Origin: Cymbidium sinense
Taxonomy: Eukaryota > Streptophyta > Magnoliopsida > Asparagales > Orchidaceae
Direction of reading: 5' to 3'
DNA length: 64,000 nucleotides
Assembly: GCA_021442155.1 (NCBI GenBank)
Contig: CM038215.1
Coordinates: 214,638,982 to 214,702,981 of the forward strand
Shown here: piece after piece, positions 1 through 12,196 of the stretch
How positions within the stretch are numbered: position 1 is the first letter of the stretch
How the letters are laid out: each line of letters opens with the position of its first letter
Notes under the pieces: generated by a model
Seen by the model: the letters and a program-made list of their open reading frames with translations, nothing else
Told to the model about the DNA's origin: nothing
The model's database searches: none
Position numbers and translations under genes: made by a program

Positions 1-959
1 ATTTAAGACTACTCAGTAAAGTAGCCCTCGAAGTAAGGATCACCAAATCCTTCTTTTAGGTTGGCTAGCCACCAAGCACCAATACCATAGAAATTGTTTT
101 TTAATTTAATTCAAAAATATTATTAAAACTTTCTTTTTATATAATTAAGTCTTTAAATAAAGTATACACAAAAAAAAATTTTAAATACACAAAGTGGGAG
201 GGAATGGATGGAGGCAAGGGATGGGGAAGAGAGGAAATGGTTGGTTGGAAAGGGGCTACTCTTGTAACTACCCAACTCCTCCTTCCAATGCCGGCCCTCA
301 TATATCAATTTCAAATTAATTAATCAATTAATTTGATACTTTTTCTTGATAAGTCCATAATTTTCTTTAATTACATAAGTAACCCCAAAAGATATAATCT
401 ATTATATAAAAGACCATAAATGATACAGCTTGAAATTAAAATCATATAATCACATAATACAAGAAAAAAAAAAACATATAAATAACTAAGTCAAATATCT
501 TCATTCTCTTCTCTATGATTTACTTCTTGTGATTAAAGCTTTCAAATTAGCTACAACCTTTCTTGCTTGAGCCCTGGTTGTGGGACTCTATCTATTTGTA
601 TCATCTAATGCTACACCTTCATTTCAACTCTTTATTGTCTTCTTGGCCTAACATCTGGTGATCAAATTCATCACCTTAAGGAAAGCATCACAATTGATGA
701 GGACTCAATCTAATCTAGATCTACTACATTTTACTATGAAGGAGGATATTATAATGAACCAGAAGCAAGGGTAGAGGTAATTGAGGTGCCTACCTTGAAT
801 GAGAAGTTAATAGAGAAAAGTTTTGCATTATCTTTATATAAATGTAATTTTTGTGATTAATTTATATATATTTTATAAAATAAATGTAATGTATTTACAT
901 GAAATCTTTTTAAGATATGTAATGTTGACTTAAGCATTGTTAGCAACTCCTCCAATGTT
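1..959. other. AT-rich flank, no recognised gene
   Basis: No convincing gene is visible. The stretch is AT-rich with many stops in all frames. About 720-810 reads as a short acidic peptide fragment upstream of the decayed polymerase that follows, and could be the eroded protease-to-RT linker of the same old retroelement, but the match is too weak to claim. Confidence 0.4.
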
Positions 960-2010
960 ATATCCTAGGGAAGCCATCCATCGAATAAATGAAGAGAAAG
1001 TTCTTAAATGAAATTATGGTTCCATCACCTTTGAGGTCAAGAAGCCCTTAAAGGTAAAGTTTATTATAAAAAGTTTAATGCCTTGAAGGAATCTCCATCA
1101 TCATCATGGTGAAGAAAACTAATGGGAGTTAAAGAATGTGTTAACTTGAAGAAGGTTTATAACACTTGTATGAAGGATTCTTAACCTCAACCAAACATTG
1201 ATGCCTTGGTGAATTCCATAGTTGAGTTCTCAAGGTTATTCTTTCTCAATTGTTTGTTAGGATATCACCATTTAAAAATGTATAATAAGAAAGAACAAAA
1301 AATAGTTTCATCACTAAAGAGTGAAACTTTTTCTATGAAATCATGTCCTTAAGCCTAAAGAATAATGGTGTAACCTATCAGAGATTGATGAATAAAATAT
1401 ACTAGTAACAAAAGTGTAGAAATCTTAAAGTTTATGTAGATAATATCTCTGTTATAGACCTCTTTGTTGATCTTACTAAGACCTTTTCCTCTTTTGAGAG
1501 ACATAAAATAACTCTTAATCTTGCTAAGTACTCATTTAGAAATCATGATAAAATTTTTTCTTTTCTAGCTCATCTCAATTGAAAGAGTTAAAGTTAATCT
1601 TAATAAAATATGATCCATCATAACAAATGCCTTCTTCAAAATCTATTCAAGAAGTTTTAATTTTTGAGGACAAGGTCATAAGTCTTAACTAATTTATTGA
1701 TGCTAGGGTAAAAACATGCCCTATTTATTAAAATACTTAAAAAATTTAAACTACTTTAGGTGGCATGATAATTATGAGCAAGCTTACTAATAATTAATAT
1801 CATAATTGACCACTTACCAATTTCTTAATAATTAAAGGTGGTATGGGAAAACTATTAACTAGATGATATGAGCTTCATATAAAATATTTTATAAGAAGAC
1901 ATGAGAAGAATATTGCAATAAGGTTACCTATTCTCATTGTAACTTATGGTAAATATTTATCTAAAAAATATATCTTCAAGTTAATAAAAAATTAGAAGAA
2001 TGTATGCTAG
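960..2010 (+). pseudogene. Fossil Ty3/gypsy (Tat-like) reverse transcriptase / RNase H
   Basis: Relic of a retrotransposon polymerase, broken by many stops and shifts. Around 1130-1600 the conceptual translation follows the order of a Tat-type RT: a degenerate form of the family block ending in 'CPKDSFPLP' (here 'CMKDS'), then 'LLGYHHLKM' for the usual 'SGYNQI' motif, 'NNGVTYQRLMNKI' for the 'GATYQR' motif, and 'NLKVYVDNISV' at the catalytic YVDD box, where the second Asp is now Asn. At about 1625-1720 the segment 'MPSSKSIQEVLIFEDKVISLN' corresponds to the connection segment before RNase H. No LTRs can be assigned. It lies outside the Tekay insertion and is probably one of the oldest elements in the window. 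Lineage assignment rests on these motifs only. Confidence 0.65.
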
Positions 2011-4308
2011 TAAATATCTCAAAAGGACTAAACTCTTGGTTAATTACACTAGACACCTAAATATTTTTGGATAAATTAAAGTACATTTTTTATCTTGATT
2101 TTATTTTGAGTTTATCAATGAAGATTCATGATTCAATAACTATCCTCATAATAAAGTAATTCATATACTGAGTGTTGATCAACAAGGTAGAATCATTATG
2201 ACCAAGTGAGATGATAGCCTAATATAAAAAACTTGTATGATAATAGTCATTTAATTACCAAAGTAAAAATAAAAATAAAAAGTACAATATCACAATTATA
2301 ACTCTTAAAATCTAAAAGATTTTAGGTCTAAATCCCAACTATGCAATAATATGACAAATAAAAGATGTCTTATAAATTATTTTTGTTCTTTTCAAATTTT
2401 GAATGAAATGGTATGAACTGTAACAAGATCTTGATGCAATTAACTTAAGTAAAATTCAATTTTGAAAATACTTGGAAAAATGTGAATTATAAAAGCCTTT
2501 GAAAAGAGATTTTTAAAAATCAAAGTGAATAAACTTGTAAGAAATAACCTTTAAGATCCAAAGTAATTAAGATGAAAAAAAGCCATGATAATATATAATA
2601 TTTTAAACACTTTAAAGTTTTATGAGTAATGATTAAAAGCTAGAAAAATTAAATCAAATCCTTGTCATTCACATGAAAGATCAAAAACATTGAGAACACT
2701 TAATATGAAAAACTAAAAGGATCTTACTCTAGCCTCTTGAATAAAGTATGAAGGTAAAATATTAGCCTTGAAAAGTTTACTTCTAAAACACAAGGGAGTG
2801 CTTAAAGAATATGTTGAGGTCTTCTCAAATGAAAGCTTGAATTGAGAGTAGGAGAGGAGAGAAAGTCTTGAAAATTAAATCATAGAACACTTAAAATTAT
2901 TTAGGTATAGGGTCAGCCAAGGAGGGATTTTTGCAATCAAGAATCAAGTCACAAATTCAACCTATTAAAAACAAAGCAAGACTTTGGGTAAACCAAGCAT
3001 GAAAAAATAAGCAGAAAAAAAATTTAAGAGGAAAATAGAATAGGAAAAGATTAAAATTTAAAATTTAAAACACCTTATTTTGAATTTGAATCAAATTAAA
3101 TTTTTTTGATATGAATCATCAATGAAAGTTGAGGGAATAGGTTTAATTGCATTTAAAATAATTAAATCAATAATTAAATAATAGATCAATTAAGAGCATG
3201 TTGAAATTAATTTGAAAATAAAATATATTTAATATCTAAGATAATGTGGGACAATAAAACATTCCATGCATAAAGAAATATTCATTTAATGCAAATAAAT
3301 CACTTAAATACTTAGGGAATTAAATTAAGAAAGGATTTGTAATTTAAACAAAATTTAAAATTGAATTTAAATAATATAAGAGGCTTGATAAGGGATATTT
3401 CTAAAAATAGAATTGTAGAAAAGAAAATAAATAATTCAAGAATAATTTGATTTTGAATTTAAATTAATTCAAATCAATTCAAAATAAACTAAACTAATTA
3501 AATTAAAGAAGTAAATATTTGGAAAAAAAATTAAATCTGATTTCAAAATGAAAATTCAAAATAATTTGAATTTAAAAAAATTTCAAGCATGGAAATTATC
3601 ATTGCATTAAATCAAATTTATCATGATAAAGAAACTAAAAAATTAGGCCAAATCATGGTATTGCATGAGGATTATATGAAAATTTTGATATGAGAGAAAA
3701 AAGATAATTAGGAGAGAGAAAAAATATTTTGAATAATTAAAGAATATTCCATGTCTTATGCTTATATAAATAGATGCAATATTAAGTAAGGTATGCAATA
3801 GATTAATGTGATATTAAATGAACTAAAGTAAGTCTCGAAGTATTGAATAATGCTTAAGTTAATGTAAGCAATCAAATTATTCAAAAAAAAAAGAAAGATA
3901 ATTTCATGAATTTTTAAAAATAATACAAATTAAATCTCAAAAACTATTCTAAAAATATAAATAAATACAATAACATGAATTTTAATTTTTTTATTAATTT
4001 TGTGATCTTTATTTTTTATTTTTGTACTTCTTAAGAAAATTTCTAAAAAATTCAAATCCATGCTGATATGAACTTCCCAAGGTTACTAATCAAATTGAGC
4101 CTGGTAGTTTTCTCGAAATATTTGAAATTAAATGTAGGTATCATCCTATCATATGTTTGTTTTCTTCAAAATCAAATAATATAATCATGGAGTTCATGGT
4201 GTCAACAGACATGTGATGTAGGTTAACTTTCCTTAATGAACACTTCTAATTATATTCTTGATTTGGTCATGTTATGAATGTGCATAATGCATGGAGGCTT
4301 TGATTGTT
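2011..4308. other. AT-rich intergenic or decayed repeat
   Basis: About 2.3 kb of strongly AT-rich sequence with runs of 'aattcaaattaaa'-type words and no open frame of note. It may be an eroded LTR or tail of the fossil element upstream, but I found no matching copy in the window. Nothing else is recognised. Confidence 0.35.
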
Positions 4309-4313
4309 GGTTA
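4309..4313 (+). repeat. Candidate target-site duplication of Tekay element (left)
   Basis: GGTTA immediately before the 5' LTR; AGTTA follows the 3' LTR at 59690-59694. Four of five bases agree and the difference is a transition. The LTR start is slightly ambiguous (4305 or 4314), so this is a candidate only. Confidence 0.5.
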
Positions 4314-6390
4314 TGTGACAACTTGTTGTACAATAATTGGACCAGTAATACTTGCATATTTATTTTGTATACACTAATTTTTTTAAGCTTTGGAGTTAAT
4401 TTTAAGTTTACTTTATTTATAGATTTTTTCTAATTTTGATTTCATAGAATTTTAACATTTTAAAATTTAGTTTACTATATTTAATTAATTTTTTGGGATG
4501 TGTTCTATGCCTGATTCATGAGCCATCTTAACCATATTCATGAGCAATATTGACTTTATTTCATGCATATTTTTATCTATTTTTATGAGCATCATAGGTA
4601 TGAGAATAAAAAGTTTCATATTAGAATTTTCTTCCTTAAGAAATTTATACTTCTTTATAAAAATGAGTTTTCTAAAACCATATAGTGTCCATTTTGCAAA
4701 CTGTATTCACCAGTGTGTTATAAATATGATTTTATATTCATTGATTAATTTTTATAATTTTTAGAGTTGTCATGTATTTAATATGTAAGAGAATATATGA
4801 AAAGTTATAATTAAAATAAAATAATTCTAATAATTACCATTATACCCTTTTTATACTAATTAAAAAATATTTATAAAAATATCCCAACTGACGTTCTTTT
4901 TCTCACTTTCAAAATTGTGAAAAGTTTTAGAGAGAGAGAGAGAGAGAAAGAGAGGAGGAGAGAGAAAGTAGGATGAGGGGGTCATAGAGCCAATTTCATT
5001 TGTTGGGCTAGTTGAAAAAATTATCCGGCTCTAGGTTGGCTACTGTTTACATACTTCACATCTTAATTTCATCATTTGTGTGTGTATTTTTTAAAATTTT
5101 CTTAGTTGATTTTGTTCAAACTCAAAATTACAAAGATTTACAAATTATTCACAATGTAACTTTTGATATATTGTAGAATGAACTATGTTGGATATATTGA
5201 CATGAAAAAAAATAAAGTTTTCATACATTATTTTATGTTGTGTAGAATTTTGTGTATTTTTGTGAATACATTGAGCCAAAAAAATTACTATAAAATAAGA
5301 AAAACTTCAAAATATTATTTTGGATATTGCATATAAATGATTATGTAAATTATGATTGTTGATGTACAAACACAAATTTACTTGTAATTCCTTGTGTTAG
5401 TTGTACCCATTGATATTTGCATATTTTTGCATTATGCTTGATGATGTTTATATATATGTTGAAAATGATAATATCCAATGCTTAAGTATCAAAATATATG
5501 TGAAAAAAGGGGAAAAATATGGGGAAGTGCAGGTGGCTAGATGATTATATTTTATGTGCATTTAAGTAGAGTTATAAGAGCTTGTACACTTATAAAATTA
5601 TCCATATGTGTATTTTATACATATGAATAGATGTGAACAAGTGGAACATATAAGTGAAAGTGGAGTTATAAGGGGTAAAGGGGAAATAGGAACAAGTGGA
5701 GGTATAAGTGATGAAGGGAAACTATGAAATAATCTAAAAAAATAAATTATTATTTCATGTTGTTTTATTTTATTTCTATCATCTGTTGCTTAGACTATTA
5801 CTTGATATATTCTTAGGATAAATATTAATTTTTATAGTGACAGTATACTTGATAGACACAATATGTATTAAAATATTACTTTTATTTATTTAAAGTATAT
5901 GTTATTACTTAAATGATATTTTTTTTAACAAATATCTATTCTCTTATGTTTGTGTATTAAAAGCTATTGTAAAATTTTAGTAGCATAGTGAGCTGTGGTT
6001 GCTTACCCTTATTGTATTCATATGTGTTATGTAAGGAAAGAGTAAGACTTAGGTTCAATAGATATTTTTGATTACTGTTGAGAGCCTAATCTTAGATATG
6101 TTTCTACTTTAAATATATTCTTTTGATAGTCATGATAATATACATGTTATGTTGGTAGAAAAATTATACCATGATTATTATGTACATTCTTTTGATTGTA
6201 TAGTTGTGATATGATTTGGTGTTGAATATTTTTATTTTATGATTTTTTGACAATATTAGTGGCTCTGTGTTTGCGAAATTGAATAAAAAATTTCTTTCAA
6301 ATAGATCTTGGGTAATTAATTAATTGTTATAATCTTGACATGATGTGACCCACTTTGATATGATGATTTACGTTAGGTTGGGTTGTGATA
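4314..6390 (+). mobile_element. 5' LTR of Tekay/Del-type Ty3/gypsy element
   Basis: This 2.08-kb block is repeated at 57643-59689 in the same orientation. Shared landmarks include the start around 'cttgcatatttattttgt', a GA-rich run (4931-4965 and 58253-58285), the plateau around 'ttgatgtacaaacacaaatt', and the end 'ggttgggttgtgata' (3' copy 'gttgtgaca'). The ends TGTGACAAC and GTTGTGA(C/T)A are near-inverted repeats, as expected of LTR termini. The element's primer-binding site is not next to it but at about 47020, because a LINE and a giant LTR element were inserted at the LTR/leader junction. Start could instead be the TGTTGG at 4305. Confidence 0.85.
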
Positions 6391-6397
6391 GTTACTT
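6381..6397 (+). repeat. Left target-site duplication of the L1 LINE
   Basis: GGTTGTGATAGTTACTT precedes the poly-T (minus-strand poly-A) of the LINE and overlaps the last bases of the Tekay 5' LTR. The other copy is split by the giant element: GGTTG at 20041-20045 and TGATAATTACTT at 47004-47015. Together they match 16 of 17 bases. Confidence 0.85.
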
Positions 6398-6471
6398 TTT
6401 TTCATGAAGGTATTCATTTCATTGATCACTTTTGAAATTACAAGTAATCCAAAAGACAAAAAGAAAGGGAG

Positions 6472-9400
6472 TTACAAAGATCTAACTCTAATGTGTGGTA
6501 AGTCTAAAATGTCACTATGAATAAAAAAAGTAAGATCAATATCGACCGAGGCTGTAATGAGGAATATTTGAGAGTGAGATCCGTTCTTTTCTAAAAGGTC
6601 AGCAGGGCGATTGCCCTCTCTCCAAATGTGTGAGATGTAGAACTTTAGACCTCCAAGCATGTGCTTCAAAAACTTAAGTTCGTTGATAGAGTACCAAGGT
6701 GCAGATTGAAAATTATCCTGCAGCAGAAGTTTAACAATCACTCTGGAGTTAGATTTAATCTAATAAATATAGTGCGGTTTGGAAGAGGCAATCTTGACTA
6801 TAGTAAGGCAGGCCTTCAATTGAACATGAAAAGGGGAGTTAGCATAGGAAGACATAGAAAATGGAGGATACAATGACCATTGATATTTTGAAAAATATCA
6901 CCAATTCTAGCTTTATCGATTTTTGTGTCAAAACTACCATCTATATTGATTTTGATAATGCATTGATTTGGTTCTAGCCATTGGATTCTCTCTGAAGAAT
7001 GGTTCAATTTAGAAAGATGCCCCAACTAACTCTGAACTTGTTTCATCCCACAACAGTGAGAATGGTTGAGTAAACCATTACTAATAGCTTTGGATAGATA
7101 TGCTTTGATCTAGTGCACAATGCTCACCTCTTTTATCAAGGTGTTGTTGTGCTTCATCTCATTCCTAGCTATCCAAATGAACCATAAATTAATCATAAAA
7201 GTAATGAGAATTATGTTAAGCTTCCAAGAGTCCTTTGGTTGTCAACATTCCACATGAGATTGAATTATATTAGTTTGTTAGGTCCCTTCAATATGAAGAA
7301 GTTTAGCCACTTCATTCCAAAATTTGGTACTATATTTGCATTGTAGAAAATAGTGCGATAAAATTTGCTCCTCATTGCATAAAAGGCATATTGAAGGCAA
7401 TCTTAGGCCCTTTAGCTTTAGGATGTCATTAGTTGGTTAAAGGTTGTTAAGAAACCTCCAACATAAAAAGGAGATGAAAGGTTTTAGGATTGATTTCCAA
7501 ATGGTTTTACCCCATGGAATTTTCTTAGTTTGTTTCCACTAGTTTGTATGGATGATTTTGGATACTGATGTTGCTTTAGTTTCACCTTGATGTCGAGAAT
7601 TTCTCTTGCATCCTTCACTATTGCGGTGGAAGAGATTCTACAGCAGATCTCCAATGGAAGAAGTTTCAATAGCTTGGAAGCGCTCTAACCATCAACAATA
7701 TAAAAATTTGAAATAGATTGCAGAATAGGAGAACAAGAATGCTTATACAGGTTGGAAAGGGGCTCCTCAAACTAGTGATCCAACCAAAAGTCAACTTTCC
7801 CATCTCCAATCTCCTAGAATATTAGATCTATAGCCTCAATTCTATTCAATAGCATGAGTCGCCAAGTATGAGAATCTGATTCTCTTGGGTGAGCCAATGA
7901 AGGGTATGTATGTGGACACTCATCAAGTCCGCTAAGAAAGCGCTAGTGCGACATGCCATCAAACACACGGGGGCTCCAGTTCCTTTCAAAAATGATAGTA
8001 AGATCCTTGGCACAAGAAGAAGGCTTGAAATAATAGAAAAACTCCCTTTACCTAATGTGAATGTCCATATCTAACTCATTCAGTATATGGGGAAACAATT
8101 CAACACATTTCTTTTTTCTTTTATTTAGATAATACCTAGGGTCGCGAGACAACTCTCTCTAAGGAACTCGGCAAAATAGCGAGGCTCAACAACTAGCGAT
8201 TGGTCGAAGAGCAATTAGTCTGACCAAATTCTCTAGTTGTTGCAAATGCGCCTCAGTCTCCAGTGTTTTAGGAAGTGAGCGAAGCAGAAAACATTTCAAG
8301 ATCTTTCCAACTTTGGAGTTGATAAGATCCTTCCATTTAGCAGCACCTTAGGAATCTTGTACCAAAGGTGTATTTAGAGTAGACCAAATCAAGAAAGAAA
8401 AGAATAAAAATAAGCCTATGGGAGGATGACAAAAAGAGGGTGCCTCTAGAACCACCATAGCCCTGATTGCCTCACCAAACGAGTTCCATGCTCTCAGCTA
8501 ATGTCCCATCCTACACCCAAATCCCACTTCAACTCAATTTTTTATAGTTTCAACTGGTTTGGAGATCTTTGGTGCATGAACTCAGCCTAAAGGGTGGATC
8601 TCTCCTTGAACCAAATCCACAGTTTTATGGCATTGCATTTGATGTTGTCAGACACGGTTCTAAAACCCCACCCTAACCACCATTATTGGTAGGTTTACAC
8701 ATTTTCTCCAGCTTGTCCAATAAATAAATTTATTCTTGTGACTCCAAATGAACTTGTTAAACATTCTCTCAATCTTAATTTGAATGCTTTTGGGAATTTG
8801 TAGGACTTGAGTAGTATAGAATGGGATTGAATTGAGGATGCTCTTGACCAATTTTATTTTGCCTCCAAATGAAAGAAAATAATTCTCCCAAGATTTTAGC
8901 TTTCTTTGAATCTTATTAATTAGTTTGTTGAATAGGGAGGAGGTGATATTACCTTTATATATTTTGATGCCAAGGTAAGAGGATGGGGTGGTGGAGTTTG
9001 TAAAGCTAGTCATATCCATAATCTAGTGAATTTGGATGATTTAACCAGCTTTCTTATTACAAAAAATATTTGGTAGTGCTTAAACCCATACTTGAGAGTT
9101 CTGTAAATTTTGTAAGGATTGTCATTTGATTCCTGATAGAGTTTGAGAGTTCAATAAATTCTTTAAGGATTGCTATTTGATTCTTGATAACCTTTTTTTT
9201 TTCTTCCATTACAAAAGAGTAGTAAATCATCCACAAAAGTTAGGTGTGTGGTATTTAAATTGCTTCTACTGTAAAAATTGATTTCTTTTTTATAGTTAGC
9301 CACCTTATTAAGCTTTCTATAAAGGAAGTCCAAGGCTAGGATTAAAAGAATGAGTGGGAGAAGGGGTTCTCTTTGTTTAATAGCGCTGATAGCTTTAAAG

Positions 9401-11220
9401 TACCAATGATGTTGACCATTAATGAGAATTTTATAGTGGGTGTTCTCCAAAGTTTTTTGAATTAGATGACATAATGCATTGGAAAAACCTCTATCTTTAA
9501 GAACATGAAAAATGAAGTCCCAACTAATTAAATGCTTTCATGATATCAATTTTGAATATCACATTCCCTCTTCTACCTTTCTTGTCAATCTTCCTGACCA
9601 ACTCTTGAGCCAAGAAAATGTTGTTAGTAATGTTCCTACCTTTAACAAAGGTGGCTTGGTTTGGAGAAATAAGAATGGGAAATATCTTTTGAAGCTTGTT
9701 GGCAATGATTTTACTAATAAGTTTGTTGAGGACCGGGGTAAGGTAGAATGGTCTATATTTGTCCCATTAGTTTGTCTCATTATCCTTGGGAATAAAAATA
9801 ATTGAAGAAGTTATGGACATTCTTTCCATTGAAGAAGCTTTGGATAGCCTTAATAGTGTCATCCTTTATGATATTCCATGTTCTTTGATAAAAGAGAGCT
9901 GAGAAGACATTAGATCCAATCGTCTTATACCCATCCATTTAGTTGAGAGCATCTAGTTTAGGGTTTAGGTAAGTTCCTCATTCTTTATATGGTCTGATCC
10001 GGGAATTAAGATTTTGAAGAATATTGCAAGGTTTTCTAAGTAGATTTGAAAAGAAGTTCACATAGTCTTCTATGATACTGCCATGATTGAAAATCCAATT
10101 TCCCTTGAGTCTTTTATCTCAGTAATGAGATTCCCTTCCCTTTTTCTCTTAATGCAAGCATAGAAGTATTGGAATTCCTATCTCCATGGACAAAGTGATT
10201 AGAAGAAGATTTTTGTCTTAAGAAGTCCTGCTCTTATCAACATGAGATTGTAATTCAGTTTGAAGTTGTTCTAATTGGAATTCTAGCTCCTTGATATTAG
10301 CAGGTTCCCTAATGGAGATGGCTTGCTCAAGGTTATTAATCTTGCTTTTAGTTGAGTTGATGAGTGGATATTGCCAAAAACCTCCTTGTTCTATTTCTTA
10401 AGAGCCAAAATGGTTGTCTTGAGTAATAACCAAAGTTTAATCCATGGGTTATTATTTGTATTATTTCATGACTTCAAAAAATGCAATTTTCAAAACCAGG
10501 GTGAAGGGTCCACATCCTGAGACACCTGAAGGGATGATTGATTGATTTGGGGTTGATGTGGAAGTTTATAGGGATAGGAGAGTGGTCTGATGTAATCCTG
10601 GAGAGGTGTATTGCTTGAACTAAAATAAGATATCCATTTAGAATTAATGAGAAACCTATATAATCTTTTAAAAACTTTTCCTCTTATCAAAGTGGAGGGG
10701 GATCCATTGTAGCCAACATCATATGGGTTGGCTTCTGTAATATATTCAACAAATACAGTGATGGTATAAATTTAGCTACCTTCTTTTTCAAGTGGGCTAG
10801 CAATCATATTCATGTTCTCCCCCCGCCCAACTATCCAAGGGCAAGATAGATCAAAACTAATCAACATTGTTATCCAAAGCTCTCTTCTTGAGTTTCTATT
10901 ATAAGCATCATAAATAACTATGACATGAAGGTCAACATTGGTGTTATGAATGAGGAGGTGGAGGAATTGGGTGGTGTTAACCAAAATTTGGATTTGAATA
11001 CTAGGTTTCCAAAAAAGCTTGAAATTGTTGTTCTTATTTGGATAAATGCTGGAAAGTGGATATCTTCTTTGATTTTGGAAATACTCTCAATGCTAATCAT
11101 TGGTTCAAGTATAGCAAAAATCTTAAGCTTATGTCAATGTGCAAAGCTCTTTAATCTATTTGAGGTATTGGCCTTGTCAATGCCTTTAACGTTCCAAACA
11201 TGAAGGAGATCATACTAAGG
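6472..11220 (-). pseudogene. LINE ORF2: endonuclease, reverse transcriptase, RNase H (broken)
   Basis: Decayed ORF2 polyprotein of the L1 LINE, which normally nicks the target, copies the RNA and removes it. Read on the minus strand: the endonuclease lies about 11215-10770, with an N-terminal 'AILEPMIS' block and 'SCPWIVGRGENMN', where the usual VGGDFN motif is altered. Reverse transcriptase lies about 9860-8660: 'SPNQATFVKGRNITNN' (9690-9640 region), 'KIDIMKAFN', then 'LTFVDDLLLFCNG' (about 9230) carrying the catalytic Asp pair, and a thumb with 'SYLGIKIYKG' and 'RKLKSWENYFLSFGGK'. zf-RVT near 7420-7310 keeps 'CLLCNEEQILSHYFLQCKY'. RNase H lies 7025-6472: 'IKINIDGSFD' and the terminal 'WREGNRPAD'. 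Stops and frameshifts in every domain rule out activity. Confidence 0.9.
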
Positions 11221-11849
11221 TGTGGGTTTACTAAGGGACCTCTTGGATGGCCCCTCCCCATTGGTCTTTTGATTTAAAGCTTGTTCACTATAAGCTAGTA
11301 GATTAAGTTCTCAGGTACCCTTTTGTGCATTCTTTTTTATTTTGCTGTGTTGCCACCCATCCATTGTAGCATTGACCAAATCTTCATAGTGCCTTCCATC
11401 AAATGGCTTATCTTGAGAATTCATATCATCCTCTTCATCAATGGTTTATGTGGATACCCTTGGTGAGTGCAAGTCCCGTTAGACTTTAGGTTTTGGTTAA
11501 CCAGATCATCTCCTACTTATTCTTGTGATGGGATTGATTTAACAAGTTCAGTGGCTTCATTAGATTCATTGCTAATAATGAGTATTGGGTGATACTCACT
11601 TTGCTGGTCTTCTTGTAATGAGATGTTGGGAGTTGATTGAGTATCATCAAGTGTTATTTTATTTTTGGTTGATAAGTTTTGTTCTGAAGCTAGAATTTAG
11701 ATTCATAGCCAGCTACCTTGTGTATGGCTACCTCAAGTCTTCTTTTAAGTTTTGGTCACTCTATGAAAAATCTATTGATTGTGGGTGTTTAACCTATCTC
11801 TATTGATCATTTCATTTATTATATTAGTATGGTTGGTTCCTTCAGCTAG

Positions 11850-12196
11850 TTGGACAGTAGTTGGATGTTGTAGCATATTTTTTCTAGCTATTTGAGTTAT
11901 GTTTCTATTAGGTCTGGTGTCTCTCAGTTCAGGATGGCAATATAGCATTTATCCAGTTCATGGCCAAACATCCAATATTTTCCATAGTATAATGGCTTAT
12001 GTTCTATCTCCACTTTTTTCCAATATCCATTTCATGATGTACCAATCCATATTTCATTATTATAATGAACTGTGATATCCATTTCTACTAGGATTAGAGC
12101 AGAGGATGACCATGTGAGGTTGAAAGTAGGGATATCTAATTTTAATGGTCCTAAATATGGCCCCAATAGAGAAGAGTATTTTCTTGTTAAAGATAT
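11850..12196 (-). pseudogene. LINE ORF1, C-terminal part
   Basis: The part of ORF1 that follows the DUF4283-like RNA-binding region. On the minus strand the translation shows 'SSALILVEMDI', matching the 'ARVLVEVDL' block that plant L1 ORF1 proteins carry before their zinc knuckle, and then 'GHELDKC', a remnant of the CCHC finger. The gene is cut at 12196 by the solo LTR; the N-terminal half continues at 19410. Frameshifts and stops are present. Between here and ORF2 (11221-11850) no domain is recognised; that stretch is the variable tail of ORF1 and the inter-ORF spacer. Confidence 0.7.
12192..12196 (+). repeat. Candidate left target-site duplication of solo LTR 1
   Basis: GATAT before the LTR; GATGC follows it at 19410-19414. 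Three of five bases agree and both differences are transitions. This is weak, but it fits the clean interruption of LINE ORF1. Confidence 0.4.

Noticed and set aside
4540..4764. 74-codon hydrophobic open frame
   Set aside because: Lies inside the Tekay 5' LTR and is not kept in the matching part of the 3' LTR (57880-58100).
6661..6876. Plus-strand frames over the LINE (also 9512-9805, 10925-11203, 11585-11806)
   Set aside because: Shadows of the minus-strand ORF2 and ORF1 relics, which carry the recognisable domains.
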